A stretch of 64,000 nucleotides of DNA from contig NZ_FQYW01000014.1 of assembly GCF_900141865.1 (NCBI RefSeq), forward strand, positions 1-64,000. The letters are read 5' to 3'. The notes under the pieces were generated by a model that was given only the letters and a program-made list of their open reading frames with translations, was not told the DNA's origin and did not search any database. Source of the DNA: Anaerovibrio lipolyticus DSM 3074. Its GTDB lineage: Bacteria > Bacillota > Negativicutes > Selenomonadales > Selenomonadaceae. Numbering within the stretch: the stretch's first letter is position 1; every line of letters begins with the position of its first letter. Positions 51,193 to 59,964 of this stretch are shown here, piece by piece. Both the position numbers and the translations under genes were made by a program.

Positions 51193-52275
51193 TTACTCAG
51201 CCTCGTTGGACTCGCCAGCCTGCTTAATGCTGAGAGAAATACGCTTTCTGTCAACATCGATGTTCAGGATCTTAACAGTAACCTTGTCACCGATAGCAAC
51301 TACTTCATCAGCGCTCTTGATGCGTCTGTCAGCAAGCTCACCCATAGGAATGAGGCCATCGAGACCCTGCTCAATGCGCATGAATGCACCAAAAGCCTTC
51401 AGGCCAACGATCTCACCAGAGATAATATCGCCAGCATTGTACTTCTCAGCCTTAACTACCCATGGATCTGGCATGGTGTCCTTAACGCTCAGGGAAATAC
51501 GAACCTTGCCATCCTCAGTCTCAGCAATGCTCTTAATCTTAACGTCAAGCTCCTGACCCTCTTCCAGAACATCTGCTGGATCCTTAACACGGTTCCAGGA
51601 AAGATCGGAAATGTGAACCAGACCATCGATACCACCGATATCGATAAATGCACCGTAGTTAACCAGTCTCTTAACAGTACCCTTAACTACATCGCCTTCC
51701 TTAACATTCTCCAGCCAGGACTTGAGCTCAGTCTCAAGAAGCTGACGACGGGAGAGAACCAGACGCTGCTTAGCTGGATCCAAATCAATTGGAACAACCT
51801 TTACAGTCTGGCCAACATACTTGGAGAGATCCTTAACAAAATTAAGCTCAATCTGGGATGCTGGGATGAATGCACGAACGCCGAGAGCGCGGGCAACCAA
51901 ACCACCCTTAACAACCTGAGTAATCTCAGCCTCGATTGGCTCAGCCTTCTCAACGATGCCATCAAGCTCCTTCCAGGATGCAAGACGATCAGCCTTAACC
52001 TTGGAAACAGTGAGGCCATTCTCGCCGCCCTTGGCAACTACGAGAACCTCAATAACATCATCAACCTTAACAATGTCCTTTGCGGACTCAGGAGCAGGCT
52101 CAGCAAGCTCAAACTTGGAAATTGGAACATCGTTCTTGTTGCCCTGGATGTTAACGATTGCTTCGCTATCATTTACTGCAACAACTGTAGCCTTAACTAA
52201 ATCGCGCTCATGTATCTCCCTCATAGAATCTTCTGCTGCTAACCAAGCTTCCATTGAATTCATTTCTTCTGACAC
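51193..52275 (-). CDS. rpsA: S1 RNA-binding domain protein (short ribosomal protein S1)
   Basis: A 360-residue protein with four S1 OB-fold domains (roughly 25-95, 110-175, 195-262, 282-350). Clear repeat starts are KGTVKRLVNYGAFIDIGGIDGLVHISDLSW and GEIVGLKAFGAFMRIEQGLDGLIPMGEL. Proteobacterial S1 has six domains; four is the usual Firmicute form. The start is GTG 52275, with AAGGAGG 10 bases upstream inside ispH, giving a 16-bp overlap in another frame. In several Clostridia the two genes are fused; here they are separate. Confidence 0.9.
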   Translation of the reverse strand: MSEEMNSMEAWLAAEDSMREIHERDLVKATVVAVNDSEAIVNIQGNKNDVPISKFELAEPAPESAKDIVKVDDVIEVLVVAKGGENGLTVSKVKADRLASWKELDGIVEKAEPIEAEITQVVKGGLVARALGVRAFIPASQIELNFVKDLSKYVGQTVKVVPIDLDPAKQRLVLSRRQLLETELKSWLENVKEGDVVKGTVKRLVNYGAFIDIGGIDGLVHISDLSWNRVKDPADVLEEGQELDVKIKSIAETEDGKVRISLSVKDTMPDPWVVKAEKYNAGDIISGEIVGLKAFGAFMRIEQGLDGLIPMGELADRRIKSADEVVAIGDKVTVKILNIDVDRKRISLSIKQAGESNEAE

Positions 52276-53087
52276 TTTTTATAAACCTCCTTGATAATCC
52301 AGTCCGGTGTAGAAGCACCAGCTGTGATACCAATTTTTTTAATTTTATCAAACCAATCGTCACGAAGCTCTTCTGCTGTTTCGATGTGGTAAGTTTTGCA
52401 TTTATCACTGCAAAGCTGTGCAAGCCTTGTAGTGTTGGCGCTGTTCTTGCCGCCAATAACAATCATTAGGTCAACCTCTGTTGCCAGCTTCATAGCTGCT
52501 GACTGACGCTGATCCGTAGCTGTACAGATAGTTCTCAGTATCTTCATGTCGCTGGACTTATCCAAAAGCCGTTCAACAATCAGCTTAAATTTTGGAGCAG
52601 AGAAGGTTGTCTGAGCAACAACACCCAGCTTGCCGTACTTTGGTAATGAATCGGCCTCTTCCTCTGTCTCAATGGCAACAGCTCCATCACCGGCCCATTC
52701 GATAATGCTCTTTACCTCCGGGTGGCGCTTTTCACCAATAATAACTACCTGATACCCTTCATCCGCAAGCATTCTGGCCGATGACTGGGCCTTACGGACA
52801 TGGGGACATGTGGCATCCACCATATTAAGTCCCATGGCTTCAACACGGTCATATACTTTAGGACCTACCCCATGAGATCTTATAATAATGGTCCCTTCCT
52901 TGACTTCATCAAGGGAATCCACCGTTCCAACGCCATTTTCCGCAAGCTTTGCAACCATCTGGGGATTATGGATAATTGGACCAAGTGTATTTGTCACCTG
53001 ACCGGGAGCCGCTGAATCCTCTGCCAGCTGTATAGCTCTCTTTACGCCATAACAAAAGCCCAGGTTGTCTGCAAGGATTACTTCCAT
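52260..53087 (-). CDS. ispH: 4-hydroxy-3-methylbut-2-enyl diphosphate reductase IspH
   Basis: A 275-residue iron-sulfur enzyme of the last MEP-pathway step, giving IPP and DMAPP. The three cluster cysteines are in LGFCYGVKRA, DATCPHVRK and RTICTATDQRQ. SHGVG, GEKRHPEV and AGASTPDWII are also characteristic. The 3' end overlaps the S1 gene. It is 67 bp downstream of plsC on the same strand, within the rluB-rpsA run. Confidence 0.95.
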   Translation of the reverse strand: MEVILADNLGFCYGVKRAIQLAEDSAAPGQVTNTLGPIIHNPQMVAKLAENGVGTVDSLDEVKEGTIIIRSHGVGPKVYDRVEAMGLNMVDATCPHVRKAQSSARMLADEGYQVVIIGEKRHPEVKSIIEWAGDGAVAIETEEEADSLPKYGKLGVVAQTTFSAPKFKLIVERLLDKSSDMKILRTICTATDQRQSAAMKLATEVDLMIVIGGKNSANTTRLAQLCSDKCKTYHIETAEELRDDWFDKIKKIGITAGASTPDWIIKEVYKKCQKK

Positions 53088-53154
53088 AACATATCACCTT
53101 GTATGCTGATGATTATTATTTGTCCAACATACCCGTCTAGTATATCATTATTTT

Positions 53155-53757
53155 TCAAGCTTGGCTATTCATTTTTATTAAATTATCAATTTTCTCCATA
53201 ATTTTTTTAGAAAAATCAGCCAAAGCTTCCTTATCATTGTGTTTTCCTTCAAAATACATTGGCTCTCCATAAATAATTTGGAGCTGTGGCAAAAAGCCTC
53301 CGTTTTGAAGGATTTTATTTGTGCCAATAATGGCCGTTGGCACTACAGGAACCTTAGACATAGCTGCCAAAAGGGCCACTCCGGATTCAGCCTTGTGGGT
53401 CTTACCGTCCTTACTGCGGGTTCCCTCCGGGAATACCCCCAGACAAAGGCCCTGCTTTAAAATCCCCAAAGCAGTTTTTATGGCCCCCCTATCAGCGGCA
53501 CCACGCTTTACAGGGAAAGCATACAGACTTCTGATTATTGCCCCGGCAATGGCGGGCTTAAACAGCTCCTCCTTTGCCATGTAGGCAACTGGCCGTGGCA
53601 TATATGTTCCCACAATTGGGGGATCCCAGTTACTAAGATGGTTGGCAGCCATAATCATGCCGCCCTCCATGGGAACATTTTCCTTGCCCATAACCTTTGG
53701 ACGGAACAAAATACCAAATAATATCTGAAATATAACCTTTAATATACTGTAAAACAT
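53155..53757 (-). CDS. plsC: 1-acylglycerol-3-phosphate O-acyltransferase (PlsC family)
   Basis: A 200-residue membrane-associated acyltransferase with an N-terminal hydrophobic helix. Motif I is AANHLSNWDPP (HX4D), motif II is the region around FPVKRGAADRGAI, motif III is GVFPEGTRSKDGK and motif IV is VVPTAIIG. It acylates lysophosphatidic acid to phosphatidic acid, complementing PlsY encoded elsewhere in the window. It starts 4 bp after cmk, a common Firmicute pair. Confidence 0.92.
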   Translation of the reverse strand: MFYSILKVIFQILFGILFRPKVMGKENVPMEGGMIMAANHLSNWDPPIVGTYMPRPVAYMAKEELFKPAIAGAIIRSLYAFPVKRGAADRGAIKTALGILKQGLCLGVFPEGTRSKDGKTHKAESGVALLAAMSKVPVVPTAIIGTNKILQNGGFLPQLQIIYGEPMYFEGKHNDKEALADFSKKIMEKIDNLIKMNSQA

Positions 53758-53761
53758 CTAA

Positions 53762-54418
53762 TCACCTGCATCTGTCAAGAATAGCCTTAACTACTTCCTC
53801 AATGCTCATATCACTGGTATCAAGAAGCTCTGCATCCTCCGCCTGAACCAATGGGGAAATTTCGCGCTCGCTGTCAGCCTTGTCACGGGCAGCAATCTCC
53901 TCCTGGAGCTTTTTCAAATCCACGTCATAGCCCTTGGCCTTCATTTCCTTGTAACGGCGGTCAGCCCGCTCCTCAATGGAAGCTGTAAGGAAAATCTTAA
54001 TATCTGCATTTGGCAAAACATTGGTGGCAATATCACGACCATCCATGATAACGGAGCCCTGAGTAGCCATCTTGCGCTGCAAATCTGTGAGTCTTTCGCG
54101 TACTGGTCCAAGGGCAGCCACCTGGGAAACGATGCCGGTTACCTCCGGGGTACGGATGGCAGCTGTAACCTCTGTGCCATCTACAAAAACCTTGGTTTTT
54201 CCCTCTTTATAATCGAGAACAATATCAATATCCTTAACCACATCATTAATCAGATCATCGGTTACGGTCTTACCCTGCTGAAGGCTCTTCCAGGCCACAG
54301 CTCTGTACATAGCGCCAGTATCAATATATGTGAATCCAAGTTCCTTTGCTGCCATCTGAGCAACAGTGCTCTTGCCTGCTCCTGCAGGGCCATCAATTGC
54401 AACTACTAATTTTCTCAT
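53762..54418 (-). CDS. cmk: Cytidylate kinase
   Basis: A 218-residue NMP kinase. The P-loop AIDGPAGAGKSTVAQ, the DTGAMYRAVAW segment and MDGRDIATNVLPNADIKIFLTAS with the lid region ERADRRYKEM are diagnostic for CMP/dCMP kinase. Length is normal. It lies 27 bp after aroA and 4 bp before plsC. Confidence 0.95.
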   Translation of the reverse strand: MRKLVVAIDGPAGAGKSTVAQMAAKELGFTYIDTGAMYRAVAWKSLQQGKTVTDDLINDVVKDIDIVLDYKEGKTKVFVDGTEVTAAIRTPEVTGIVSQVAALGPVRERLTDLQRKMATQGSVIMDGRDIATNVLPNADIKIFLTASIEERADRRYKEMKAKGYDVDLKKLQEEIAARDKADSEREISPLVQAEDAELLDTSDMSIEEVVKAILDRCR

Positions 54419-54445
54419 TTACCATTACCTCATCTTTAATATTTT

Positions 54446-55744
54446 TTATTTTGTTAATCTATCCAGCTCTTCATAGAAATCAGGATAGGAAATATCCACA
54501 CAATCCGGATTCTGAATCTCCACCCCTGCCCCGGCAATACCCAATACTGCCAGACACATGGCCATACGGTGGTCATCATAGCTAAAGCACTCCGCCATCT
54601 TAGGGGTACTGCTACCGTGAATAATCAGACCGTCTTCCTTGCCTTCGATAGTGCCTCCCAGCTTGGCAAACTGGTTACAGATAGCCTCCAGTCTATCTGT
54701 TTCCTTGACGCGAAGCTCCCCGGCTCCAGTAATAATTGTATCGCCATCAGCAAACATGGCTGCCACAGCAATAATAGGGATTTCATCCACCAAACGGGGA
54801 ATGATATCTGCCCCGAAGCTGGTGCCATGAAGCCTAGCATATTTCACCAAAATATCTGCCACCAGTTCGCCACCGCTCTTGCGTTGGTTCTGGATTGTAA
54901 GATTAGCCCCCATGTCCTTTAGCACATCAATAATACCAGTTCTGGTTTCATTGATGCCCACATTTTTCAAAAGGAGCTCACTATCAGGAATAATAGATGC
55001 TGCCACCAGCCAAAAAGCAGCCGAGCTAATATCTCCCGGCACTACCAGCTCCTTTGGGGCAACCATCTTTTCAGGTGCCGTTATGGTAATACTGCTCCCC
55101 TCATATTTCAGTTTTACACCAAAGGTCTCCAGCATAAGCTCTGTATGATTTCTGGAAGGGTATGGCTCCACCACGGTGGTTTCTCCCTCTGCAAAAAGTC
55201 CCGCCAGGAGCATGGCGGATTTCACCTGGGCACTGGCCACAGGCATATTATATTTATACCCCTTAAGCTTTCCCTCCACGGGAACTATGGTAATTGGCAA
55301 TTTTGTATTATTTGCCCTGCCCACTATATGGGCCCCCATCTGGCTCAAAGGCTTGATAACCCGTCCCATTGGCCGCTTATGCAAGGAACTGTCCCCCGTA
55401 AACACTGACACGAATTTTTGTGGGGCCAGCATACCCATCATAAGGCGGAGAGTGGTACCGGAATTTCCCGCGTCAAGAATAGTGGTGGGCTCCTGCAAGC
55501 CATGAAGGCCATTGCCTTTTACAATTAGCTCAGTATCGCTTATTATATCCACCTTAGCCCCCAGAGCCCGCATAACGCCTACAGTAGACAGGCAGTCTGC
55601 CGAAGGAAGAAAATTTGTAATATGCACAGGAGTATCACCCAAAGCGGAAAGCATTACACTTCTATGGGAAACGGACTTGTCCCCCGGAATAATAACCTCG
55701 CCCCGTAATGCCTTTAAGGACTTATTTATAACTCGATTTCCCAC
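54446..55744 (-). CDS. aroA: 3-phosphoshikimate 1-carboxyvinyltransferase (EPSP synthase)
   Basis: A 432-residue shikimate-pathway enzyme. GDKSVSHRSVML near residue 20 binds the substrates, DAGNSGTTLRLMMG forms the PEP-binding loop, and RVKETDRLEAICNQFAKLG and DDHRMAMCLAVLG are the C-terminal motifs. In the loop the motif reads GNSGTT, with Gly where glyphosate-sensitive enzymes usually read GNAGT, as in class II-like EPSP synthases. The start is GTG 55744: GGAGGAG sits 7 bases upstream, overlapping the end of the preceding gene. Upstream in-frame ATGs lie inside that gene. Confidence 0.93.
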   Translation of the reverse strand: MGNRVINKSLKALRGEVIIPGDKSVSHRSVMLSALGDTPVHITNFLPSADCLSTVGVMRALGAKVDIISDTELIVKGNGLHGLQEPTTILDAGNSGTTLRLMMGMLAPQKFVSVFTGDSSLHKRPMGRVIKPLSQMGAHIVGRANNTKLPITIVPVEGKLKGYKYNMPVASAQVKSAMLLAGLFAEGETTVVEPYPSRNHTELMLETFGVKLKYEGSSITITAPEKMVAPKELVVPGDISSAAFWLVAASIIPDSELLLKNVGINETRTGIIDVLKDMGANLTIQNQRKSGGELVADILVKYARLHGTSFGADIIPRLVDEIPIIAVAAMFADGDTIITGAGELRVKETDRLEAICNQFAKLGGTIEGKEDGLIIHGSSTPKMAECFSYDDHRMAMCLAVLGIAGAGVEIQNPDCVDISYPDFYEELDRLTK

Positions 55745-55748
55745 TTGC

Positions 55749-56999
55749 TTACTCCTCCTCATCATTCCATACAGACCAGTTACCCGCTGCTGCCCCCATA
55801 GAAAAAGCCGCCTGTAAATTATAGCCCCCGGTGTAGGCATCCACATCAACTACTTCACCGGCAAAATAAAGATTTTTTATCAGCTTGGATTCCATGGTCT
55901 TGGGATTTATTTCCTTTACATCAACGCCTCCGGCTGTAACAATAGCCTCCGCAATAGGCCGTGTTTTGGTTACGGTTACCAGCAAGCCCTTTAATACATT
56001 TATAAGGCGGTGACGCTCCTCCTTGGTAATGGAATTCACCATTCTGTCTGGCTCAATATATGCTCCGTCAAGGATTGGCGGAATTAACCTCCCCGGCAGT
56101 AAATCCTTCAGGGCATTCTTCATTTCCTTTCGCTGGTATTTCTCAAAATCCCTTAAAACTCTGGCATCCAGCTGTTCGAAGGAAAGGGCTGGTTTCAGAT
56201 CTATCATCAACTCCACAAAGCTGCCCTCCTCCAACAGCTGGGCAGTTTTACGGCTAAGGGATAGAATTATGGGACCACTGACACCAAAATGGGTAAACAA
56301 CATCTCCCCAAACATATCCGTTATTCTTTTTTCATCGGCAAAAAGAGTAACCCGCACATTTCTTAGTGACACGCCCTGTAAATCCTTTACCCATTCCTCC
56401 TCCAGCTCCAGAGGAACCAGGGCTGGAAGGGGTGTCACCACCTTATGGCCGATTTTATCAGCCATTTTATAGCCATCCCCTGTAGAGCCAGTGCCGGGAT
56501 AGGATGAACCACCTGTGGCAAGAATTACCGCCTCTGCCTCGAATTTTTGTCCATCATCAGTTTTTACACCGACAGCTTTATTACCCTGTACCAGTATTTC
56601 TGAAACCTTCACCTCGGTGTACAGCTTAACTCCCAGCTCATGGAGCTGAAGTACCATGGCATCAACCACATCGGCGGCCTTGTCACTGACCGGGAACACC
56701 CGGCCTCCCCGCTCCACCTTGGTGGGCACTTCAATGCCATTGAAGAAATATTGCACATCCTCATTATCAAAGGCACGAATACAGCTGTTCAAGAACTTGC
56801 CATTGCCAGGGATATTTTTAATCAGCTCTGGAACCTCTGCCACATTGGTAATGTTGCAGCGTCCCTTGCCAGTTATTAGCATTTTCTTGCCAGCCCGCTT
56901 CATTTTTTCCAGCAAAACCACACTGGCACCGTTTTCCGCCGCCTTTATGGCCGCCATCATGCCGGCGGGACCTGCTCCCACCACAACAATTTTATCCAT
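55749..56999 (-). CDS. HI0933/BaiN-like NAD(P)/FAD-dependent flavoprotein
   Basis: A 416-residue flavoprotein of the HI0933-like family. VVGAGPAGMMAAIKAAENGASVVLLEK is the FAD-binding start, followed by KKMLITGKGRCNITN, the GGSSYPGTGSTGDGY segment and, at the end, GEVVDVDAYTGGYNLQAAFSMG. Members include BaiN, proposed to act on bile acids, but most are uncharacterised reductases in housekeeping contexts. ATG 56999 has AAGGTG upstream and overlaps the rluB end by 8 bp. It is followed at 4 bp by aroA. Confidence 0.88.
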   Translation of the reverse strand: MDKIVVVGAGPAGMMAAIKAAENGASVVLLEKMKRAGKKMLITGKGRCNITNVAEVPELIKNIPGNGKFLNSCIRAFDNEDVQYFFNGIEVPTKVERGGRVFPVSDKAADVVDAMVLQLHELGVKLYTEVKVSEILVQGNKAVGVKTDDGQKFEAEAVILATGGSSYPGTGSTGDGYKMADKIGHKVVTPLPALVPLELEEEWVKDLQGVSLRNVRVTLFADEKRITDMFGEMLFTHFGVSGPIILSLSRKTAQLLEEGSFVELMIDLKPALSFEQLDARVLRDFEKYQRKEMKNALKDLLPGRLIPPILDGAYIEPDRMVNSITKEERHRLINVLKGLLVTVTKTRPIAEAIVTAGGVDVKEINPKTMESKLIKNLYFAGEVVDVDAYTGGYNLQAAFSMGAAAGNWSVWNDEEE

Positions 57000-57732
57000 T
57001 AATTGCACCTTGCTTTCCCGCAATATGCTTCAGTTTGGCTACTTCGTCCGCCGTCAGCTCGCGATACTTTCCCCGACTTACCCCCTCCAGAGTAAGCCCT
57101 CCAAAGGCAATACGCTTTAGAGCCGTGACATCGTGTCCCACCGCACTGAACATTCGCCTCACCTGACGGTTGCGGCCCTCGTGAATTACCACCTTCACCT
57201 TAGACCAGTTTCCCTGCTCATTATATTCCACCAGCCTTGCCTCTGCAGGGGCTGTCATGCCATCCTCCAGCTTGATGCCACTGCGGAATTTCTGGAGCTT
57301 TTCCGGTGTAACCATGCCTTTCACCTTGGCCAGATAGGTTTTCTTTACCTCATAACGGGGATGAAGCAATCCGTTCATCAGCTCACCATCGTTTGTCAGC
57401 AATAGCAAGCCTTCTGTATCGTAGTCCAGCCGACCGATAGGGTAAATGTATTCATGAACCTCCGCCAACAAATCCACCACTGTTTTCCTACCCCTATCGT
57501 CCTTTACGGTACTCAGATATCCCCTTGGTTTATTCAATAAAAAATACAGCTTGGCCTTTTCCTTACCAATGGCCACGCCGTCTATAGCTATTTCATCAGT
57601 TTCATCGGCCTGAATGCCCAGCTCTGTAACCACCTGGCCATTAAGACTTACTCTGCCTTCTTTAATCAGCCGCTCAGCCTCACGACGGGATGCCGCCCCA
57701 GCCCGACTGATAAGTTTTTGTATCCGTTCCAT
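56992..57732 (-). CDS. rluB: RsuA/RluB-family rRNA pseudouridine synthase
   Basis: A 246-residue enzyme. An S4 RNA-binding domain occupies residues 1-50 (RIQKLISRAGAASRREAERLI), followed by the catalytic domain with NKPRGYLSTVKD, the active-site Asp in YPIGRLDYDTEGLLLLTNDGE and EGRNRQVRRMF. It probably isomerises a 23S rRNA uridine; exact position is inferred from homology only. ATG 57732 follows AGGAG by 9 bases; the GTG immediately before is less likely. It heads the run down to rpsA. Confidence 0.92.
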   Translation of the reverse strand: MERIQKLISRAGAASRREAERLIKEGRVSLNGQVVTELGIQADETDEIAIDGVAIGKEKAKLYFLLNKPRGYLSTVKDDRGRKTVVDLLAEVHEYIYPIGRLDYDTEGLLLLTNDGELMNGLLHPRYEVKKTYLAKVKGMVTPEKLQKFRSGIKLEDGMTAPAEARLVEYNEQGNWSKVKVVIHEGRNRQVRRMFSAVGHDVTALKRIAFGGLTLEGVSRGKYRELTADEVAKLKHIAGKQGAING

Positions 57733-57831
57733 CACTAGACACTCCTTCTTTATGATTAAAACACAAAGGCCAAATGCTGTCTAGTTTAAATTCATGTGCA
57801 ATATGAAAATCCCCTGCAGTAAAATGATAAC

Positions 57832-57860
57832 TTTATTATTATTAAGAAAATTGATATAAT
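57832..57860 (+). promoter_or_regulatory. Candidate promoter for the U32 family gene
   Basis: A perfect TATAAT (57855-57860) has TTTATT 17 bases upstream (57832-57837), a weak -35. The start codon is 64 bases further on, with AAGGAGAG before it. Confidence 0.4.
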
Positions 57861-57923
57861 GAATCGGTATGCAAAAAATATTGCGTTATATAAAAAGGTT
57901 ATTTATATAAAGGAGAGCACAAG

Positions 57924-59873
57924 ATGATTTTAAACCGTAAATCAGTGGAACTTTTGGCCCCGGCCGGCAACTGGGATGCCCTGGTGGCAGCCGTGGAAGC
58001 TGGTGCCGATGCTGTTTATCTCGGTGGCAAGCATTTCAACATGCGTATGCACCGCAATAAGGAAACAAACTTTGACGATGAGATGCTGAAGAAGGCTATT
58101 GAATATACCCATGCCCATGGTGTTTGTCTCTATATCACTCTTAACAACCTTATCAGTGATGATGAAATTGAGCCTTTAAAGCAGTATCTTGCTTATCTGA
58201 ATGAAATCCGCCCGGATGCGATTTTGGTGCAGGATTTTGCCGTGCTGGAAATTGCCAGGGAAATGGGCATTACCATTCCTTTCCATACTTCTGTTATGAT
58301 GAATACCCATAACGAGCACGCCATCAAAAAGCTGAAGGAATATGGCATTACCAGAATCGTTGTAGGCCGTGAAATGACCCTTTCCGAAATGTCCCTTTTC
58401 AAGGAAAGAACAGGGCTGGAAATCGAGTATTTCATGCATGGTGATATGTGTATCGCTGAAAGCGGTCAGTGCATCCATTCCGGAGTGCTCTTTGGACAGA
58501 GCGGCAACCGTGGCCGTTGTCTGAAGCCTTGTCGTTGGGCATACAAGCTCATTGACGAGGAAACCGGGGAAATTCTTGATAAGGATGATCAGCACGACTA
58601 CAAGCTGGCTCTCAAGGATATGTGTATGTACAGAAACATCCCTGAACTCATCCAGGCTGGTGTATTCTCCTTTAAAATTGAAGGTCGTATGCGCCCAGCT
58701 GATTTTGTACGCCGCATTGTGGCCACCTACAGAAAGGCTATTGATGCCTATATTGAGGATCCTTATGGATATCAGGTGGATGAAGAGGGCTGGCAGGACC
58801 TTTACAAGAACCGGGCCCGTGATTTTACTACCACCTTTGCTTTGGGACAGCCTGATGTCAGTGATATCGGCTTTGATGGCTCCCGTGAGCCACGTTTCTT
58901 CAGTGATGCTGTAGAAGAGGCTGGTTTCCAGGATGAAATTTTAAAGGCTGAGCCAGCAATTAATAAGGAAAACAAGGGCAAGCGTCAGCTGGCCGTACAG
59001 GTGGCAGATATTGCTTCCGTGGAGGCTGCCTGCTCCAATGGTGCTGACATCGTTTATTTATCCGGTGAAGCCTACAAGCCAAAGAAGCCTTGGTCACTGA
59101 AAAATGTGGCAAAGGCCATTGAAATCGGTAAGAAATACAACGCCAAAATCGTTATTGGTACCCCACGCACCACCATGTGCCGTGAATGTGGCGAGCTGGA
59201 GCAATATCTAAAGGCAGTCAATGAACTGAAGCCAGCCGGCGTGCTGGTAAGCAATCTGGGCTCCTTAAAGCTGGCCCAGGAGTGTACTGATTTACAAGTA
59301 CAGGCGGACTTTTCCTTCAATCTCTTTAACCATAAGGCTGCCAGCTTTATGAAGAAGAACGGCATATCCATGGGTACTGCTTCTCTGGAGCTTTCCTTTG
59401 CCCAGGTGAAGAATCTTGTGGAGCAATCTGAGCTTCCTATTGAGATTATCGTTCACGGCTCCTACGAGTCTATGATCTGTGACCACAATTTTGCCGCCAT
59501 GATTCTTCCATACAAGCATTTGATTAACCCCGAGTTTGTAAATCGCCATTACGCCTTAAAGGATACTGCAGGCGGTGTTCATCCACTTCGTATGGACCAG
59601 TTTGGTCGCAACCATATTCTCTTTACCAAGGATTTGTGCTACTACCCATATCTGGAGAAATTCAACGGCGTAGCTGCATTCCGCATTGAGGCCAAGGACT
59701 ATGCGCCAGAGCTGGTGGCAGAGCTTACCAAGGCATACCGCACTGCTCTTGATAATCTGGATGCCGGCAAGCCAGCCTTTGATGAAGAAACCTTCAAGAA
59801 GCTGCAGGAGTCCGGTCCTAGAAAGCTGGGTATCGGTGTATATCGATTCCGCCAGTCCCAGGATTCACTCTAA
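57924..59873 (+). CDS. Peptidase U32 family protein (TrhP/RlhA-like)
   Basis: A 649-residue protein. The N-terminal U32 domain has ELLAPAGNWDALVAAVEAGADAVYLGG and the signature EYFMHGDMCIAESGQCIHSG with NRGRCLKPCRW, giving four conserved cysteines. A second, degenerate TIM-barrel-like half begins near residue 355 (KRQLAVQVADIASVEAACSNGADIVYLSG). Although annotated as collagenase-like peptidases, relatives such as TrhP and RlhA are RNA hydroxylation enzymes using a prephenate-linked pathway and an iron-sulfur cluster, so a tRNA or rRNA role is more likely. AAGGAGAG lies 8 bases before ATG 57924. It is divergent from rluB. Confidence 0.85.
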   Translation: MILNRKSVELLAPAGNWDALVAAVEAGADAVYLGGKHFNMRMHRNKETNFDDEMLKKAIEYTHAHGVCLYITLNNLISDDEIEPLKQYLAYLNEIRPDAILVQDFAVLEIAREMGITIPFHTSVMMNTHNEHAIKKLKEYGITRIVVGREMTLSEMSLFKERTGLEIEYFMHGDMCIAESGQCIHSGVLFGQSGNRGRCLKPCRWAYKLIDEETGEILDKDDQHDYKLALKDMCMYRNIPELIQAGVFSFKIEGRMRPADFVRRIVATYRKAIDAYIEDPYGYQVDEEGWQDLYKNRARDFTTTFALGQPDVSDIGFDGSREPRFFSDAVEEAGFQDEILKAEPAINKENKGKRQLAVQVADIASVEAACSNGADIVYLSGEAYKPKKPWSLKNVAKAIEIGKKYNAKIVIGTPRTTMCRECGELEQYLKAVNELKPAGVLVSNLGSLKLAQECTDLQVQADFSFNLFNHKAASFMKKNGISMGTASLELSFAQVKNLVEQSELPIEIIVHGSYESMICDHNFAAMILPYKHLINPEFVNRHYALKDTAGGVHPLRMDQFGRNHILFTKDLCYYPYLEKFNGVAAFRIEAKDYAPELVAELTKAYRTALDNLDAGKPAFDEETFKKLQESGPRKLGIGVYRFRQSQDSL

Positions 59874-59874
59874 T

Positions 59875-59931
59875 CGACCTCATCCGAGCGCTACGCGCCC
59901 ACCTTCCCTATAGGGGAAGGCTTTCAATTCC
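59875..59931 (+). repeat. GC-rich double-hairpin element (REP-like) acting as terminator
   Basis: Directly after the U32 stop comes CGACCTCATCCGAGCGCTACG, a GCG-CTA-CGC mini-stem, and then CCTTCCC (59902-59908) pairing with GGGAAGG (59914-59920) followed by CTTTC. I recall very similar CCTCATCCG...CACCTTCCCC...GGGGAAGGC elements scattered between genes in gut Firmicutes. No second copy was seen in this window. Confidence 0.5.
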
Positions 59932-59964
59932 TAAATATTTTTTAATTTATAGGAGGTATTGATA

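Noticed and set aside
54446-55849. Longer aroA starting at an upstream ATG
   Set aside because: The extension lies inside the preceding flavoprotein gene. A GTG with a strong ribosome-binding site right after that gene's stop fits better.
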